This document shows positions 61,602 through 64,000 of a stretch of DNA of 64,000 bases, piece after piece. A program made the translations under genes and the position numbers. The stretch is taken from NCBI GenBank assembly GCA_965279085.1, contig OZ257149.1:930001-994000 (forward strand), written 5' to 3'. This DNA is from UBA7672 sp965279085 (GTDB taxonomy: Bacteria; Pseudomonadota; Alphaproteobacteria; Caulobacterales; Hyphomonadaceae). The notes under the pieces are model-generated. The model saw only the letters and a program-made list of their open reading frames with translations. It searched no databases and was not told where the DNA came from. Position 1 is the stretch's first letter. Each line of letters begins with the position of its first letter.

Positions 61602-63236
61602 ATGCTCCGCATCCAGGAACTGAAGCTGCCGCTCGATCATCCCGAGCCCGCCCTCCGCCAGGCGATCCTCAAACGCCTCGCCCTCGCCGACCAGAATCTC
61701 GTCGCGTTCGCTGTCTTCAAGCGCGCCTACGACGCCCGTAAGACCTCTGCGATCCAGCTGATCTACACCATCGATGCCGAAGTGAAGGACGAAGCCTCCG
61801 TCCTCAAGCGTCTCGAAAAAGACAAGCAGATCGTCCGCACGCCCGACACCTCCTACAAGCAGGTCACCAAGGCGCCCGCCGGAGCGCCCCGCCCGGTCGT
61901 CATCGGCATGGGCCCGTGCGGGCTCTTCGCCGGCCTCATTCTCGCGGAGATGGGTTTCAACCCGATCATACTCGAACGTGGCAAGATCGTCCGCGAGCGC
62001 ACGGTCGACACCTTCAAGTTCTGGCGCAAGGCCGTGCTCGACCCCAGCTCCAACGCCCAGTTCGGCGAAGGCGGCGCCGGCACGTTCTCCGACGGCAAGC
62101 TCTATTCCCAGATCAAGGACCCGCGCCATCTCGGCCGCAAGGTCCTTACAGAATTCGTCGAGGCGGGCGCGCCCGAGGAAATCCTCTTCGTCTCGAAGCC
62201 CCACATCGGCACCTTCCGCCTCGTCTCGATGATCGAGCACATGCGCGAGAAGATCGAACGTCTCGGCGGCGAAATCCGCTTCCAGCACCAGGTCACCGAC
62301 ATCCTTCTGCACGACCGCTCCGGTCAGAAACACATCGCCGGCGTCGTCCTCGCGAACGCCGAAACCATCGAAACCGATCGCGTCGTCATGGCCCTCGGCC
62401 ACTCCGCCCGCGACACGTTCGAGATGCTGCACGGCCGTGGCGTCTTCTTCGAACCCAAGCCGTTCTCGATCGGCGTCCGCATCGAGCATCCGCAATCGAT
62501 CATCGACTGCGCCCGCTTCGGCGCGAAAAACGCGGGCCACCCCATCCTCGGCGCGGCCGACTACAAGCTCGCCCACCACGCCGCGAACGGCCGCAGTGTC
62601 TATTCCTTCTGCATGTGCCCGGGCGGAACGGTCGTCGCCGCAGCGTCCGAAGAAGGCCGCCTCGTCACCAACGGCATGAGCCAATATTCGCGCAAGGAGC
62701 GCAACGCCAACGCCGGCATCGTGGTCGGCGTCACGCCAGAGGATTTCCCCGGAGACTTCCGCACCAATCCGCTCGCCGGCATCGCCTTCCAGCGTCACTG
62801 GGAAGAGCAGGCTTTCATCGCCGGCGGCTCCAACTGGCTTGCCCCCGCTCAGCTTCTCGGCGACTTCCTCGCCAACCGCCCGAGCACAGCGCTCGGCGCG
62901 ATTATCCCGTCTTACAAGCCTGGCGTCACACCGACCGACCTGAACCTCTGCCTGCCCGAATACGCCACTACGGCGATGCGCGAGGCGCTCGCCGTCTTCG
63001 GCCGCCAGATCCGGGGCTATGCGATGGAAGATGCCGTCATGACCGGCGTCGAAACGCGCACATCAAGCCCCGTCCGCATGACGCGCGGCGATGATCTGCA
63101 GTCGCTGAATGTGAGGGGCCTGTTCCCGGCCGGTGAAGGCGCCGGCTATGCTGGCGGCATTCTGTCGGCGGCGGTCGACGGCATCAAAGTGGCTGAGGCC
63201 GTGGCTTTGTCAGCCACGGCCCGTATTGCAGCCTAG
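61602..63236 (+). CDS. FAD-dependent dehydrogenase (COG2509 type)
   Basis: The 544-residue protein has an N-terminal extension of about 95 residues, then a Rossmann FAD motif VVIGMGPCGLFAGLILAEMG with Glu 25 residues later (ILERGK). Middle motifs GEGGAGTFSDGKLYSQIKDP and the C-terminal NVRGLFPAGEGAGYAGGILSAAVDGIKVAEA complete FAD binding. The family is widespread and has no settled substrate. Cytosolic. Confidence 0.9.
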   Translation: MLRIQELKLPLDHPEPALRQAILKRLALADQNLVAFAVFKRAYDARKTSAIQLIYTIDAEVKDEASVLKRLEKDKQIVRTPDTSYKQVTKAPAGAPRPVVIGMGPCGLFAGLILAEMGFNPIILERGKIVRERTVDTFKFWRKAVLDPSSNAQFGEGGAGTFSDGKLYSQIKDPRHLGRKVLTEFVEAGAPEEILFVSKPHIGTFRLVSMIEHMREKIERLGGEIRFQHQVTDILLHDRSGQKHIAGVVLANAETIETDRVVMALGHSARDTFEMLHGRGVFFEPKPFSIGVRIEHPQSIIDCARFGAKNAGHPILGAADYKLAHHAANGRSVYSFCMCPGGTVVAAASEEGRLVTNGMSQYSRKERNANAGIVVGVTPEDFPGDFRTNPLAGIAFQRHWEEQAFIAGGSNWLAPAQLLGDFLANRPSTALGAIIPSYKPGVTPTDLNLCLPEYATTAMREALAVFGRQIRGYAMEDAVMTGVETRTSSPVRMTRGDDLQSLNVRGLFPAGEGAGYAGGILSAAVDGIKVAEAVALSATARIAA

Positions 63237-63245
63237 TCAGTCTGC

Positions 63246-63530
63246 TTAGTCTTCTTCGCGGTTGCGCAGCATGATGACCGCAGCCACCACCGCACCCACA
63301 GCCGCACCGATCGCCAGCGTGCGGAGCGGGTGCTCCTTCACTTCACGCGTGACGAACTTCACGGCCTTTTTGCCGCCGCGCACAGCGTTGTCCGCGACAT
63401 CGCCAGCGAACTCGCTCGCGCCGCCAAATGCCCTGCGGGCCTTTTCAGAAAAATCTGACATGTCTTCCGCCACCCTTCCGGCCAGGTCACTGACCGATCC
63501 ATTGTTTTCCGTCTTGCGCGCCGTCACCAT
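63246..63530 (-). CDS. DUF883-like membrane-tethered small protein
   Basis: The 94-residue product has a helical, charged N-terminal part (DLAGRVAEDMSDFSEKARRA, FAGDVADNAVRGGKKAVKFV) and one membrane helix near the end (LRTLAIGAAVGAVVAAVIML) followed by RNREED. This resembles ElaB/YqjD (DUF883) ribosome-tethering proteins in layout. ATG 63530 is used; the longer upstream frame is unlikely. Confidence 0.7.
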   Translation of the reverse strand: MVTARKTENNGSVSDLAGRVAEDMSDFSEKARRAFGGASEFAGDVADNAVRGGKKAVKFVTREVKEHPLRTLAIGAAVGAVVAAVIMLRNREED

Positions 63531-63621
63531 GATCTCATCTCCGACTGATCCGGTTTGTAATGTCCGGCGGAGTGATTGGTTCCCGGCTGACGCAAGCCTC
63601 AAGCCAAGCTAGCCTGCGCGC

Positions 63622-64000
63622 ATGGCCACTGCCCAGCAGCAACTCGAAGGTTTCCTGCAAAAGTACTCGCCCGAGATGGAAAAGCTTGGACGCGCGTCTT
63701 TGGCGCATCTGCGCAAGCGGCTGCCCGGTGCGGTCGTCATGGTTTACGACAACTTCAATTACCTCGCGCTTGGCTTTGGCCAGACGGACAAGGTGTCTGC
63801 GATCCCAATCTCCATCGCGCTCTACCCGCGCTGGGCGACCTTGTTTTTCATGCAGGGGGCCACGCTTGACGATCCCGAAGGCCTCCTCTCCGGCAAGGGT
63901 CCGAAGATCCGCTCCATGCGTCTCGTGGACGGTCTCAAGACACTGAAGTCGTCGGACGTGGATGAGTTGATCGCCGCCGCAGTACTGCAGGCGAACTGGA
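63622..64000 (+). CDS. DUF1801-like protein, 3' end outside the window (partial)
   Basis: ATG 63622 opens a frame with no stop to the end of the window. It encodes 126 residues: MATAQQQLEGFLQKYSPEME, then LRKRLPGAVVMVYDNFNYLA, IPISIALYPRWATLFFMQGA and VDELIAAAVLQ. This matches the YdhG/DUF1801 pattern (YDNFNYLALGF, then a beta strand, then IRSMRL). The fold binds small molecules or other proteins in characterised members, with no settled role here. Confidence 0.75.
   Translation, partial: MATAQQQLEGFLQKYSPEMEKLGRASLAHLRKRLPGAVVMVYDNFNYLALGFGQTDKVSAIPISIALYPRWATLFFMQGATLDDPEGLLSGKGPKIRSMRLVDGLKTLKSSDVDELIAAAVLQANW

Noticed and set aside
61416..62798. 460-codon - frame opposite the FAD dehydrogenase gene
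   Set aside because: Acidic repetitive translation, no start signal; shadow frame.

Overview
The window reads as an alphaproteobacterial chromosome of high GC content, most likely from the Caulobacterales/Hyphomonadaceae neighbourhood. This is inferred from DUF2336 and DUF2842 proteins, an alphaproteobacterial-type heme A synthase, the alpha-2-macroglobulin/PbpC pair, and GC-rich palindromic intergenic repeats. I cannot name a genus.

Bases 1 to about 15.7 kb form an accessory island on the 3' side of a tRNA-Tyr gene. From left to right it holds: the C-terminal part of a TIR protein cut by the window edge; a 1405-residue TIR - STAND NTPase - WD40 protein; a four-helix membrane protein of the SLATT effector type with tandem halves; a second, different C-terminal TIR protein with an unrecognised N-terminal region; a histidine-kinase-like ATPase fragment; and an efflux adaptor truncated by a complete IS3-family element. 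A DUF2924 gene overlapping a large serine recombinase gene follows, then a cluster of TTCCCTGC repeats, then tRNA-Tyr. All protein genes of the island lie on the + strand, with loose spacing. TIR enzyme, STAND sensor and membrane effector together suggest an anti-phage or conflict system. It is the most interesting content of the window; its function is inferred.

Bases 15.8 to 64 kb are core chromosome with short operons and many convergent gene pairs. Translation and RNA: rlmB, metG, rplM-rpsI, tRNA-Tyr, tRNA-Thr. Central metabolism: pgi, nadK, argC, a CoA transferase, a class II aldolase-like protein, a PQQ dehydrogenase. Envelope: alpha-2-macroglobulin with pbpC, patatin, PlsC-type acyltransferase, porin-like barrel. 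Respiration: ctaA and a lipoprotein cytochrome c. Redox and detoxification: two tandem glutathione peroxidases, YghU, GST, an Atm1-like ABC exporter. There is also a loose group of signalling or surface genes (Hpt protein, degenerate EAL-like protein, SLT transglycosylase, DUF2336). The right edge cuts a DUF1801-like gene.

Several start codons were moved inward from the longest reading frame on ribosome-binding-site, signal-peptide or overlap evidence. Four convincing hairpin or promoter signals and several dispersed palindromic repeats are listed.
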